A DNA stretch of 64,000 nt from Archaeoglobales archaeon (GTDB taxonomy: Archaea; Halobacteriota; Archaeoglobi; Archaeoglobales; Archaeoglobaceae): the NCBI GenBank assembly GCA_030055595.1, contig JASFYH010000003.1, forward strand, positions 1-64,000, read 5' to 3'. This document shows positions 19,087 to 31,558 of this stretch, piece by piece. The translations under genes and the position numbers were made by a program. Each line of letters begins with the position of its first letter. The stretch's first letter is position 1. The notes under the pieces were generated by a model. It did not search any database and was not told the origin of the DNA. It saw nothing but the letters and a program-made list of their open reading frames with translations.

Positions 19087-20091
19087 TTATCCGATTCCTT
19101 TTATCTCCACAACCTTCTGTGCTTCGTCCAATCTTACAATCCCGCCCAAAAAACTATTTATCACATATACGTTGCTTTTCTGATGATCCGTAATTTTAGT
19201 GGTTGAGTATTTAGTCCTTCCCTTCGCCAATGCCCCAAAGACCATGAGCTGATCAGCAAGATGAAAATCAAAAACTCCTTTGGCTGAGAACTCTCCATAA
19301 AAACTCTTGACAGCTTCAAAGCCAACTTCTTCAGCTCTTTTACCCTTCTCTCCAAGAGCACTTCCGCCCTTATAACCGCTCCAGATCGTTATTCCACTTC
19401 CTGTAGAGATCCCCTTAAGAACTTCAACTCTGATATCCGCATTCAATCCCTTTTCTCGCAAAAATCTAATTGCGGTCTCTTTTTGTCTTATTGCCACATG
19501 TTCAGGCAGATTCTGACAGTGACTTACACCTTCGATTCTACACTTGTTTTCGTTGAACTCCCTACCTTCAAGCTTTGAGGGGTCGATCTCAACAAGCACC
19601 CTACCGCCTCCTTTTGGATAATATCCTCTTGCCACAGTTTTTAAGCTCACAGAACAATTCATCTCTCTTAAAGCCTTTAGAGTTACATTAGCAAGGTAGT
19701 CAACCGTTGGTGACCATGCAACGTCAGTCCCACCGATTATTTCAAGTTTTGAGGGCATTTCAGCGATCAGAAGCGGTGGAAGGATCGTCTGAAGTATTAG
19801 AGTTATGCTTCCCGCGGTGCCTATATCGATCTTGTAGTCGCCACCTTTGATCAATTTCGGCTTGAAAACGATCCTCGTTGAGCCAAGCTTTAGTCCTTCG
19901 ACTTCAGCCTCGCTTATGAGCTTCGCAACCTCTATACCCTTAAGATGCTGTGAAGCAAGTCCGGGATTTGGTCGATTCGATCTGATATTGAACACCTCAA
20001 CAGCTTTACCAGTGATGCACGAAAGTGCTATCGCAGTTCTGAGAATTTGACCACCACCCTCTCCAAAGCTACCATCGATCCTGAGCATCAA
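19087..20091 (-). CDS. rtcA: RNA 3'-terminal phosphate cyclase
   Basis: DGSFGEGGGQILRTAIALS, NIRSNRPNPGLASQHL, YYPKGGGRV, HLADQLMVFGAL. Confidence 0.93.
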   Translation of the reverse strand: MMLRIDGSFGEGGGQILRTAIALSCITGKAVEVFNIRSNRPNPGLASQHLKGIEVAKLISEAEVEGLKLGSTRIVFKPKLIKGGDYKIDIGTAGSITLILQTILPPLLIAEMPSKLEIIGGTDVAWSPTVDYLANVTLKALREMNCSVSLKTVARGYYPKGGGRVLVEIDPSKLEGREFNENKCRIEGVSHCQNLPEHVAIRQKETAIRFLREKGLNADIRVEVLKGISTGSGITIWSGYKGGSALGEKGKRAEEVGFEAVKSFYGEFSAKGVFDFHLADQLMVFGALAKGRTKYSTTKITDHQKSNVYVINSFLGGIVRLDEAQKVVEIKGIG

Positions 20092-20130
20092 AATCTGTTT
20101 CTCAATGGATTTAAAAATCCTAAATAGACT

Positions 20131-20442
20131 ATGGGCATGCGGGAATACAAGATAAAAAAAGGCTATGAAGCGAGCAATAGCAGACTTGAAGAACTTCTGA
20201 GGAAATACTTTGGAGATTTCAGCTTTGAAGATGGCTACTATGTTGTGAGGGGCTTCGGGAGCATAGAAGAACTAAAAGCAAAGCTCGAGAAAAAGTCTTT
20301 GCTCATAGAAACCAAGACGAAAGTGATTGACAATGAGACCGCAGTTAAAACGCTAAAAACCTATAACCGCTTCCTCGAAGAATTTACTGGCTACACTGCA
20401 AAAGAGAGGCAAAAGATGCTCAAAAAAGAGGTTGAGGGCTGA
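20131..20442 (+). CDS. DUF5611-like small protein
   Basis: MREYKIKKGYEA...TYNRFLEEFTGYTAKERQKMLKKEV. Confidence 0.55.
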   Translation: MGMREYKIKKGYEASNSRLEELLRKYFGDFSFEDGYYVVRGFGSIEELKAKLEKKSLLIETKTKVIDNETAVKTLKTYNRFLEEFTGYTAKERQKMLKKEVEG

Positions 20443-20445
20443 TCG

Positions 20446-21399
20446 ATGAAAAATGCTCTCTTTTTAATTCTGGTTTATCTACTCACGCTTTTAATTTGTG
20501 GCTGTATTTCATTTGAGCTCAGTAAGGAGGAATATTGCAATAAAACTTGGCGTTGGGATCTGGACTGTGCCCTGAATGAGACTTTGAGTGAAAAAGAAGT
20601 TTCAAAAGTCTCAGAACTTGCTTTAAAGCTCAAGGGAAGAGATTGTATAGAGAGCTCATGGAACGTTCTCAAATGGGTTGAAGAGAATATCGAATATGAC
20701 TCGCAAAAGGCTGAATTTCCGACTCCAATTATCATCCTTAAAGGAAGAGACGTGATGATCCAAAACTCCGAAAGATCCTACCAGACGCCTTTGGAAACCG
20801 TAAAACTCGGAAAGGGGATATGCGGAGACTATGCAATTCTTACTTCAGCACTGCTCATAAATTTAGATTGCAAACCTTATATTCTCAGATTTGAATTCAA
20901 TAACGAGGAGACCGGACATCTCGCTACCGCAATTCTTCTGGATCAATACTATATCCTCGACCAAAACTTGCCCCCAATGGATCTCGGGAGCTACTACAAG
21001 AAGTGGGCGGTTGATCAGATCGAGATCACAAAAGTGCACATTTACGACAGGGGCGTCTTAGTTGGTGAGATCTCAGGAGATGAAATGCTCGAATTCGACT
21101 ACAAGTTTTCAGATTCCGACTTAAAGGTGATAGAAAACCGAATAAAGGAGATGCTAACACATAGACTAATAGAGGATCCGAAAATTCCGGCAGGCTATTT
21201 TGAAGCCCTGATCATCAAGATCACGTTCCCGAATTATGTAGAATTCTACACAAAAGCCTTTTCGGAGAAAATTGCTGAAAATATTGCGGAAGAGATCCTT
21301 GAGAGTATAGAGAAGAGTGATAAAAAATGGAGAGCATTTTACATCGAGCTTAAAGTGAATTCGGGAGATTTAATAGTTGGAGTTCACCTTGGAAGATAA
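20446..21399 (+). CDS. Transglutaminase-like domain lipoprotein
   Basis: Lipobox-like LLICGCIS; KLGKGICGDYAILTSALLINLDCKPYILRF; GHLATAILLDQYYILDQN. Confidence 0.75.
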   Translation: MKNALFLILVYLLTLLICGCISFELSKEEYCNKTWRWDLDCALNETLSEKEVSKVSELALKLKGRDCIESSWNVLKWVEENIEYDSQKAEFPTPIIILKGRDVMIQNSERSYQTPLETVKLGKGICGDYAILTSALLINLDCKPYILRFEFNNEETGHLATAILLDQYYILDQNLPPMDLGSYYKKWAVDQIEITKVHIYDRGVLVGEISGDEMLEFDYKFSDSDLKVIENRIKEMLTHRLIEDPKIPAGYFEALIIKITFPNYVEFYTKAFSEKIAENIAEEILESIEKSDKKWRAFYIELKVNSGDLIVGVHLGR

Positions 21400-21496
21400 A
21401 GACCTACAAATTCGAATTTTTTGCTAACCAAAAGTCTCCGCTGCTCTACTTTTACCCCATAAGTGCCTGATAACCCATGTATTAAGCTAATTAATT

Positions 21497-22225
21497 TTGC
21501 TTGAATCTAACCTTCGAGAGATTAAAGCTTATCTATCTATCCGATATGATCTTTTTGTGATCTTTAACTTTCTCTCAGTGAACACCGCATGGAATAGAGA
21601 AAAAGTCATAGAATTTATAGATCGTTATGAGGTTGATGCGGTGTTTCTCGACCTACCTTCGTCATTTGAAGCTTATCTCGCTAAAAAAATTCTTCCACCC
21701 GCGGATGTTAGCTACGTTCAAGATCTTCGAGCTTCTGAGAGGTTGATTGACTTCTGCTGGAGTAAAAAAATACCTATCTACTGCTATCTTGACAATAAGA
21801 TCTCAGAAGACCGAAAAGAGATCCAAGTCGATCTTGCAAGGATTGCATTAAGATCGAAGCTCACTGGAGTGATAAACGTCTTCGAATGGAAAAAGCTGAT
21901 CTTCCGAGATCTACACCTTCGAGAGGTTTCAAGCGAGTATATAGCAATGCGAATACGCGAGAGGGCTAAGAATGTGAATGTGTGTATAAATATTCCCCCC
22001 GAAGTCGAGAGTTACCTTGAAAAAGAGGGATTTGAAATAAGAAAGATCTCAATTTACGATTTCAAAAGACCGATCGATAGACTCTACGAATTGGTATTGA
22101 GAGAAATGAGCGGTGAAGATGTGAATAACGAGCTTTATTTAGAGCTCATAAAAAAGCATTTAGCCTTCATAGACACTGTAGTAGAGGTAGGCTATGAAAA
22201 CGCGTGCAAGTTCATCTGGCTATAG
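21497..22225 (+). CDS. Uncharacterised protein (possibly TraB/ChaN-like)
   Basis: EKVIEFIDRYEVDAVFLDLPSSFEAYLAKKI; overlaps the downstream gene start. Confidence 0.5.
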   Translation: MLESNLREIKAYLSIRYDLFVIFNFLSVNTAWNREKVIEFIDRYEVDAVFLDLPSSFEAYLAKKILPPADVSYVQDLRASERLIDFCWSKKIPIYCYLDNKISEDRKEIQVDLARIALRSKLTGVINVFEWKKLIFRDLHLREVSSEYIAMRIRERAKNVNVCINIPPEVESYLEKEGFEIRKISIYDFKRPIDRLYELVLREMSGEDVNNELYLELIKKHLAFIDTVVEVGYENACKFIWL

Positions 22226-23171
22226 AGGCGTTCTGATCGACGAAAACGGTATTAGGCATGGCTCGATCTTCGAGGGTAGATTTGAGGAAAGCAGAAGCGA
22301 ATACTCCGATTACATTTTTACTCCAACATTTTTCAATGCCCATACGCATTTAGGAGATGCAATTGGCAAGGATCCTCCTTTTCTCGATCTAAAGACTCTT
22401 GTAGCTCCGGGCGGATATAAGTTCAAGCTATTAACTTTAAACTCGCCTGAAGACCTCAGAAAAGCTGTGATCCATGAGATCGAGATTGCAAAGTCTTCAG
22501 GAACCCTATTTTTCTTGGATTTTCGAGAAGGTGGTATAGAGGGGTTGAAGGTTACAAAAGGAATCGAGGGCGTAATTACGCTTGGAAGACCCAATAGCTT
22601 AGAAGAATCTGAAAAGATCAATTGCAATGGTTTTGGTATGAGCAGTGTGAGAGATCATGATCTTGAGTTTCTATTTGAGCTCAGGAAAATTGCTAAAAAA
22701 AGAGGTCTGATTTTTGCCATTCACACTGGCGAAGCTGACTGTGAAGATGTTGAAAAAGCCTTGGAGCTTGAGCCAGACTTCTTAGTGCACATGAATTCCT
22801 GTCCAGAGCTAATAAAACCCTTCATCGAGGAGGAGATCCCTATCGTTTCCTGCATCAGATCGAATGCGTTTTTCGGATTACTAAACCCGAAAGCTTACAC
22901 AATTCTCTCGGAATACGAAAACTGGCTTCTTGGCACCGACAATGCCATGCTTTTCAATCCTTCAATGCTTGACGAAATGAAGTTTGCCTCTCTGATCTTA
23001 AGGAAAGACTTTGAAATATTCAAGGCGGGGATAAGAGGATCTAAATTATTCAATCAAAGAAATGGTTACGTGGTTTTTCATAGGCGAAGGAATTTAAAGA
23101 ACTCAAAAAATCTTGTTTCGAGCCTCGTAAGAAGGGCAACCGCGGAGGATATAGAGTGCGTTCTATTTTAG
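22194..23171 (+). CDS. Amidohydrolase-superfamily metal-dependent hydrolase
   Basis: FFNAHTHLGDAIG (HxH), FAIHTGEAD, LVHMNS, LLGTDNAML. Confidence 0.75.
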   Translation: MKTRASSSGYRGVLIDENGIRHGSIFEGRFEESRSEYSDYIFTPTFFNAHTHLGDAIGKDPPFLDLKTLVAPGGYKFKLLTLNSPEDLRKAVIHEIEIAKSSGTLFFLDFREGGIEGLKVTKGIEGVITLGRPNSLEESEKINCNGFGMSSVRDHDLEFLFELRKIAKKRGLIFAIHTGEADCEDVEKALELEPDFLVHMNSCPELIKPFIEEEIPIVSCIRSNAFFGLLNPKAYTILSEYENWLLGTDNAMLFNPSMLDEMKFASLILRKDFEIFKAGIRGSKLFNQRNGYVVFHRRRNLKNSKNLVSSLVRRATAEDIECVLF

Positions 23172-23198
23172 CAAATCGAAAAATTTATATACTATAAC

Positions 23199-23219
23199 TT
23201 ACTAACACTAAGTTAGTAA
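23199..23219. promoter_or_regulatory. Inverted-repeat operator TTACTAAC-ACTAA-GTTAGTAA (HSR1-type)
   Basis: Perfect 8-bp arms, 5-nt spacer, just downstream of TATA-like aaatttatatac and upstream of ATG 23230; contains CTAAC-N5-GTTAG. Confidence 0.88.
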
Positions 23220-23229
23220 CGGTGATTGA

Positions 23230-26078
<2,849 letters not shown>

Positions 26079-26092
26079 GGAGGTGGTAGTTT

Positions 26093-26617
26093 ATGGTTTG
26101 GAAGAGGAGAAGGAAAGATCGAGAAGAGGATGACTTCGAGGACATTTGGGACTGGGATCCATTCAGGGACTTCGACGAGATCTTCAGAAGGATGATGAGA
26201 GACATCGAAAGCGCCTTTAGATTTGGAGAGCTCGGAGAGACTAAGCCGATCGTCAGGGGTTTCTCGATCAGAATTGGTCCTGACGGCAAGCCCGAGATCA
26301 GGGAATTTGGCACTAAGCCTTTGATCAAGGAGACTGGCATCGAAGAGAGAAAGCCATTGGTTGATGTAATCGAGACTGACAACGAAGTCCAAGTAATTGC
26401 AGAGATGCCCGGAGTTAGAAAAGAAGACATTGAGCTAAAGGCTACCGAGAGAAGCCTTGAAATTAGAGCGGAAGGAGAAAACAGAAAGTATCATGAGACT
26501 GTAAGCCTGCCAGTCGAAGTAGATCCAGACTCATCCAAGGCGAGGTATAACAACGGCGTCCTCGAAGTCACTCTCACTAAGAAAGCGGGAGGAGGAAAGA
26601 AGATCAAAGTCGAATAA
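26093..26617 (+). CDS. hsp20: Small heat shock protein Hsp20
   Basis: PLVDVIETDNEVQVIAEMPGVRKEDIELKATERSLEIRAEGENRKYHETVSLPVEVDPDSSKARYNNGVLEVTLTK. Confidence 0.93.
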   Translation: MVWKRRRKDREEDDFEDIWDWDPFRDFDEIFRRMMRDIESAFRFGELGETKPIVRGFSIRIGPDGKPEIREFGTKPLIKETGIEERKPLVDVIETDNEVQVIAEMPGVRKEDIELKATERSLEIRAEGENRKYHETVSLPVEVDPDSSKARYNNGVLEVTLTKKAGGGKKIKVE

Positions 26618-26629
26618 ATTTTTATTTTT

Positions 26630-27505
26630 TTATTGCTTAAGCAAACCCAGATCTTTTAAGACCTTTTTTAGCTTTTCCGTCTTTTCAGCGCTGAGCTCAA
26701 CCAGCGGAAGCCTTGGCTTTCCAGCTGGCAGTCCAATTAGCTCCATTGCTTTCTTCACTGGGATCGGATTTGTGTCAATGAAAAGTGCGTCGAAAAGCGG
26801 AGAGAGTTTGTGATGAACCTCAATAGCCTTTGCAATATTTCCACTCTCAAAGGCATTACATAATTCTTTCATCAAATGCGGTGCAACGTTCGCAGCGACG
26901 CTTACAACTCCCTTACCGCCAATCGCAAGAATTGGAAGCGTTAGAAAATCATCGCCCGAGAGCACAACAAAATCCTTCTTTTTTACAAGCCTTATTATAT
27001 CTGAAACTTGCTTCAGATTCCCGCTTGCTTCTTTAACGCCTACGATGTTGTCTATTTCAGCAAGTTTAGCCATCAACTGCGGAGAAACGTTTATTCCAGT
27101 TCTGCCGGGAATGTTGTAAACGATCAGCGGTATTGAAACTTCCTTGGCAACCGCTTTGTAGTGCTCAAGCAATCCCGCATCGTTTGGCTTGTTGTAGTAA
27201 GGCGTTACAAGCATCGCAGCCTCTGCACCCACCTTCTCGACCTCTTTGGTAAGCCAGATCGCTTCTTTGGTCGAATTAGAACCTGAACCACCGATCACCG
27301 GTAACTTTGAAGTCTCCGCAACAAATCGAATTACTTCGACATGCTCCTCGTAGCCAAGTGTTGAGGCTTCTCCAGTGGTTCCGCAGGGCACAAAGGCATC
27401 AACGTGCTTCTCCATGTAGTCAAGATCCTTGGCTAAGCCTTCATAGTCGACGCTGAGATCTTCCTTGAAAGGAGTTATTAGCGCTGGGATTACGCCTTTA
27501 AACAT
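26630..27505 (-). CDS. dapA: 4-hydroxy-tetrahydrodipicolinate synthase
   Basis: GTTGEASTLGYEEH, VTPYYNKPN, VYNIPGRTGINV, VGVKEASGN, LSGDDFLTLP. Confidence 0.93.
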   Translation of the reverse strand: MFKGVIPALITPFKEDLSVDYEGLAKDLDYMEKHVDAFVPCGTTGEASTLGYEEHVEVIRFVAETSKLPVIGGSGSNSTKEAIWLTKEVEKVGAEAAMLVTPYYNKPNDAGLLEHYKAVAKEVSIPLIVYNIPGRTGINVSPQLMAKLAEIDNIVGVKEASGNLKQVSDIIRLVKKKDFVVLSGDDFLTLPILAIGGKGVVSVAANVAPHLMKELCNAFESGNIAKAIEVHHKLSPLFDALFIDTNPIPVKKAMELIGLPAGKPRLPLVELSAEKTEKLKKVLKDLGLLKQ

Positions 27506-27702
27506 TAGGATCCCTTCATCCCACGGTTTACCTTTCTTGTAATATACCCAGCAACTCTGTTGCGAATAGTTTTGCTTCTTATGGTCGTTAGCTGTGATAC
27601 GAGCTTCTTATTCTCGTCAAAGTTCGATGTGAAAGTCTCTGGATACTTCTTGAGCAGTTCGCTTGCTATCACCTTTATGTAGGCAGGCTTTACCGTTCCC
27701 AT
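27505..27702 (-). CDS. rps17e: 30S ribosomal protein S17e
   Basis: [58 protein letters not shown]. Confidence 0.93.
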   Translation of the reverse strand: MGTVKPAYIKVIASELLKKYPETFTSNFDENKKLVSQLTTIRSKTIRNRVAGYITRKVNRGMKGS

Positions 27703-27804
27703 GCACTCAGTAGTGGTGTGATATTTAAAACTTTATCCACTCCGAATTTCTCAAGTGCGCATGAATAAAAGGAAATTATTAATAAACCATTTTACACTTT
27801 TGTC

Positions 27805-28410
27805 ATGCCTAAAAGGATCTTTGAAAATTCGACTGTTCTGTTGATACCTCCCGCATTTTATTTCGTTTTCAGAGCGATTTTAGACCCGAAAAACGTCTTT
27901 AACTATCCTGGAGACTACTGCGTTCATGCGGTTCTATACTTCTTGTCTTTCCTTGTCTTCCCCGCTTTCTATCTTAGGCTTAAAAATCAAAAACTCGGCT
28001 TATTTTGTAGTAAAAAATCATTTCTTGCAGGCTTATTCGCCTACATTCCCTTCCTACCGTTTTTCTTATTCCTTTTCGGTCCTGTTCTTGGGGCAACTGG
28101 CAAGGGAATTGAGTTGCTCATACTCCTGATTCTGATGTGCCTAAATGTTTCTGCAGTGGATTTTTACGTTTGGCGTGTATGGCAGGCAAATTTCAATAAA
28201 TTTGCTGGCTTTGCGGTCTGGCTGATCGTTCACATTCCAGAATCAATTTTCCTTGCTCAATACGGAATCCCAAAGGTCTTATTTTTTATGATAACCACTG
28301 GAGTTGTTTTTTCAGAAGTTTACGATAAAACGAGATGCGTTGGCGGTTTAATGGCGGGGCATGTGGCGATAAACGTTGGAATGGCTTTGGTCAGAGGGGA
28401 GTGGTGGTAG
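27805..28410 (+). CDS. CPBP-like intramembrane protein with degenerate motifs
   Basis: Multiple TMs; GHVAINVGMALV (HxxxN); expected EExxxR position reads DFYVWR. Confidence 0.5.
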   Translation: MPKRIFENSTVLLIPPAFYFVFRAILDPKNVFNYPGDYCVHAVLYFLSFLVFPAFYLRLKNQKLGLFCSKKSFLAGLFAYIPFLPFFLFLFGPVLGATGKGIELLILLILMCLNVSAVDFYVWRVWQANFNKFAGFAVWLIVHIPESIFLAQYGIPKVLFFMITTGVVFSEVYDKTRCVGGLMAGHVAINVGMALVRGEWW

Positions 28411-28645
28411 TAAGCCCCCTTCTGTTCCGACGGCATCAGTCTCAGCGGACTTGCCTTGCACCCGGTGGCGGGCGAGAATTTCAACCAGCAAGGGTGATCT
28501 CTGCCCTTCGGCTTCATCGCATTTCCCCCTGCCGGGGTTTTTCTGTTCCTGCCCGATCTCCTCTCGGAGATGCTCCTTGCGGAGCCCACCTTCACGGGTG
28601 GGGGGACTTTCCTCCTTTCGGTAAGCCGTCCACCACCGCTCCCCA
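28395..28645 (-). ncRNA. rnpB: RNase P RNA
   Basis: Minus-strand GGGGAGCGGTGGTGGACGGCTTACCGAAAGGAGGAAAGTCCCCCC...ACAGAAGGGGGCTTACTACCACCACTCCCC: P1 pairing plus conserved GGAAAGTCC and ACAGAA..GGCTTAC cores. Confidence 0.92.
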
Positions 28646-28709
28646 TAGTTGTAGTTGCAAAGGCATAAAATCTTTAAGGCGAGAGTAGTAGCAAGGCAAA
28701 GGTGAGGCG

Positions 28710-29093
28710 ATGATCTTTCAGGGAAGGAGTAGAAGGAAGGCTACTGGAGGATTTTACAGGGCACACAGGAAGAAAAGAAAATACGAACTTGGTGGAGAGC
28801 AAGTGCTGACGACGATTGGTGATAGGAAAGCGAAGAAGGAGAGAATGATGGGGGGAAGCTACAAGCTAAAATTGTTTGCGGATAAATACGCAAACGTTTA
28901 CGATCCCGCTCAGAAGAAAGTCATAAAGGTTGCGATCAAAAGCGTAGTCGAGAATCCCGCCCACGTTCACTACGTAAGGCATGGAGTCATTACAAAAGGA
29001 GCCATAATACAAACCGAAATCGGAAAGGCAAAGGTTACAAACCGTCCCAGCCAAGAAGGAATTATAAATGCGGTTTTAATAGAGAAAACATAG
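28710..29093 (+). CDS. rps8e: 30S ribosomal protein S8e
   Basis: MIFQGRSRRKATGGFYRAHRKKRKYELGGEQVLTTIGDRKAKKERMMGG...HVHYVRHGVITKGAII. Confidence 0.93.
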   Translation: MIFQGRSRRKATGGFYRAHRKKRKYELGGEQVLTTIGDRKAKKERMMGGSYKLKLFADKYANVYDPAQKKVIKVAIKSVVENPAHVHYVRHGVITKGAIIQTEIGKAKVTNRPSQEGIINAVLIEKT

Positions 29094-29160
29094 GGGGCGC
29101 CAAAAAAATCACAGTTGCATCGGCGGCGGGATCGATGCCAACGTTATAGCGACGCCCCTA
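29091..29160. other. GC-rich two-tier hairpin (unassigned structured RNA or terminator)
   Basis: TAGGGGGCG...CGCCCCTA outer arms and GTTGCATCG...CGATGCCAAC inner arms in an AT-rich intergenic region. Confidence 0.5.
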
Positions 29161-29398
29161 AGATCGTAGTTTCTTTAAATTAATAAACCTTTCGGGCAAG
29201 CATTTCGGAATGCTATAATTTTTATAAAAGCTCGAAAGTTAAGCCAATATCTGCTAAAAGCTTCTTGCTGAACTAAAGTGTTTACAAGGTCTTTATCCGG
29301 TAGCTGAAGCGAATTTAATGGATTTCAATTACAGCAGCCTGTGGGGATTTGGATTTCGTGAGAGCTAAGAGCTAATCCCAAATATAAAAATTGGAAAT

Positions 29399-30223
29399 TT
29401 ATTGTGGCTTGCTCACAAGTTCGGTCTTAGACAAAACCTTGCCCTCTCTCGAATGCGGATTCCTGAATAACTTATCTCCATATTTCTCGATCTCTCTTGC
29501 CTCATCAGCAAGCTTCGCTGCTATGTGCATCATTTCATGTGCTGAGGCTACCAAGGGAACATAGACGTTGTAGTCCTTCTCAACGAAGCATCCACGAACG
29601 TTAATGTCCGCAACCTTCTCTGCAATGAAGTATGCCGCCATAGCCTTAGCCTTTGCATATGGATTGCTGAACTTGCCCGCTTCAACCGCCTTCTCTGCAG
29701 TAACGATGATCTGTGGCAATTCTGGCTTCTTTCCCGCCTTGAGATCTTCAATAACCTTGTCTATTGCCTCCTGAACAACTCTCAAAGCTCCAGTTGCAGC
29801 AAGAACTTTGAGAACGTCCGCATTAAAGAGTGCCATCTCACTTGGATCCAAGAATTCCCTCCTCGCACCGATCATCGAGTCCGCATTAAGGAAGATGTAG
29901 CCAAATCCCTTCTCTTTCAGCTCATCCTTTGCCTTCTTAGCGGGAGCATCGCTTATCACTATAACTGGCTTCCCGGCAAATGCTTCTCTTGCAGCCTTTG
30001 GTCCTGGCAAAGCTGCATTTGGCGATGCAACAATGATCAGATCAGGATTGAACTCCTTAAGCTTTTCCGCGACAACCGCTTCTTCTGGTTGCATTTTTGC
30101 ACCGCTTGTTACGACACGAACTTCGATGTCTTCTCTGTCCGCCCTTTCGTCAAGCAAATATTCGAGAATTACTGCGGTGCCAATCGCACCCATCTTCAAA
30201 ACTCCTACCTTCACCTTGCTCAT
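29399..30223 (-). CDS. mtd: F420-dependent methylenetetrahydromethanopterin dehydrogenase
   Basis: MSKVKVGVLKMGAIGTAVILEYLLDERADREDIEVRVVTSGAKM; start set at internal Met 30223. Confidence 0.95.
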   Translation of the reverse strand: MSKVKVGVLKMGAIGTAVILEYLLDERADREDIEVRVVTSGAKMQPEEAVVAEKLKEFNPDLIIVASPNAALPGPKAAREAFAGKPVIVISDAPAKKAKDELKEKGFGYIFLNADSMIGARREFLDPSEMALFNADVLKVLAATGALRVVQEAIDKVIEDLKAGKKPELPQIIVTAEKAVEAGKFSNPYAKAKAMAAYFIAEKVADINVRGCFVEKDYNVYVPLVASAHEMMHIAAKLADEAREIEKYGDKLFRNPHSREGKVLSKTELVSKPQ

Positions 30224-30258
30224 AGCACAAGAAATGAGTAAGGCGTATTTAATACTTC

Positions 30259-30996
30259 TCATTCTTTGCAAATTAAAAATCTTGCAAGCTCTTCTTTAAG
30301 AACCCCATTATAATCCTGAATCCTCCCCACGAATTCTTCAATACTCGGATCAAACTGCAGACACTCAACCCTTATATCGAATTCCTCTCCAAGTTCTTTT
30401 ACAGGTTCAAGCTCTCCAAATGGATAAATTCGCCCATTGGTGGTATTTAAGAAACTCATGTTTGCCAAAATCATCTTGGGCTTCAATCCCAAGTCGAACA
30501 AGTAATCAAGCATGTGCTTTACAATCTTCAAGGACAGTTTCGAAGGCAACGTTACCAAATAGATCTCAGGATCCAAAACTCTGCTAAGCGTTAGAAGCTC
30601 TTCTCCCATCCCCGGAGGTGTGTCGATAACAACCAGATCTTCTTTAACATTTGCAAGTCCTAACAAGGACTCAACAACGTTTCCCTCATCTTTTCCGGGC
30701 AAAACAACGTAGTGATCGCCAACAAGACCTCCAATGCTGTAAATCGACAGGTTGCTGACTAAAAATGGCTCAATTCCCTCTTTGCTCACTTCATGCAGTT
30801 TATTGATCCCAAAAAGCTTTAAAGTTGAGTTTCCATAAATGTCGAGGTCAATTAAAGCGGTTTTCTGCCTTTCACTCAGATTAAGTGCAATTAATGACGC
30901 AATTGTGCTCTTTCCAACCCCTCCTTTTGCACTCATTACCGCAATGACCTTCTTTGCCTTAAATCTACTCTTAGCCATCTCGAGTATCGGGTTCAT
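30259..30996 (-). CDS. Mrp/MinD-type ATPase, candidate ATPase-type HypB partner
   Basis: MSAKGGVGKSTIASLIALNLSERQKTALIDLDIYGNSTLKLFG; start overlaps hypA stop. Confidence 0.85.
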   Translation of the reverse strand: MNPILEMAKSRFKAKKVIAVMSAKGGVGKSTIASLIALNLSERQKTALIDLDIYGNSTLKLFGINKLHEVSKEGIEPFLVSNLSIYSIGGLVGDHYVVLPGKDEGNVVESLLGLANVKEDLVVIDTPPGMGEELLTLSRVLDPEIYLVTLPSKLSLKIVKHMLDYLFDLGLKPKMILANMSFLNTTNGRIYPFGELEPVKELGEEFDIRVECLQFDPSIEEFVGRIQDYNGVLKEELARFLICKE

Positions 30997-31400
30997 ATCT
31001 CGACCGCCTCCACCTTTATCGAGGAATCGACTTCAAAGTCGTGCGAGGAACACTTCGGACACTTTGCGAATGTTGTAATTAGAGCGGGGACCACGTGGAG
31101 TGGATTTTCTTCTCCAAAGTCTCTTAAAATCGGTTCAAGCTGAGATCTTATGTCTTTGAGCGTAAATTTGTTTCCGCAAGCCCTACAGCTGAAGTTCTGA
31201 TCCCTTACAATCACTTCAAGTTCCGCATCCGCAATCTTAGAGTCCTTCTTGATCACATTGAAGGCTTCCCGCAGAATTTCAACTTCGAGCATCGATAGTG
31301 AGGGAATTGACAGCAAAACTTTCTTAACTTTAGCATTTCTTTCGAGTGCCCACTTCTCAACACTGCTCACCACTGACATAGCTATAGCCCATTCGTGCAT
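30993..31400 (-). CDS. hypA: Hydrogenase nickel incorporation protein HypA
   Basis: MHEWAIAMSVVSSVEKWA; two CxxC pairs (CRACGNKF, CPKCSSHDFEV). Confidence 0.93.
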   Translation of the reverse strand: MHEWAIAMSVVSSVEKWALERNAKVKKVLLSIPSLSMLEVEILREAFNVIKKDSKIADAELEVIVRDQNFSCRACGNKFTLKDIRSQLEPILRDFGEENPLHVVPALITTFAKCPKCSSHDFEVDSSIKVEAVEI

Positions 31401-31558
31401 GAAATTGCGAAGCTTTGGGGGTATTTAAAAAGTTCGAGACGTGCGAAGATTATAAGTTAGTTATTACTTTTTATGTTTCAAATGCGAGAACTTTAAAAAG
31501 CCAATTTTTCGTAATCTATTTATATTCTCGTGTTTTCCGCAAACCATAGCCTTAGAGG

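Noticed and set aside
28320-28688. Overlapping ORFs 28320-28646 (-), 28335-28688 (+), 28376-28624 (+)
   Set aside because: They lie in the RNase P RNA gene; high GC removes stop codons in several frames
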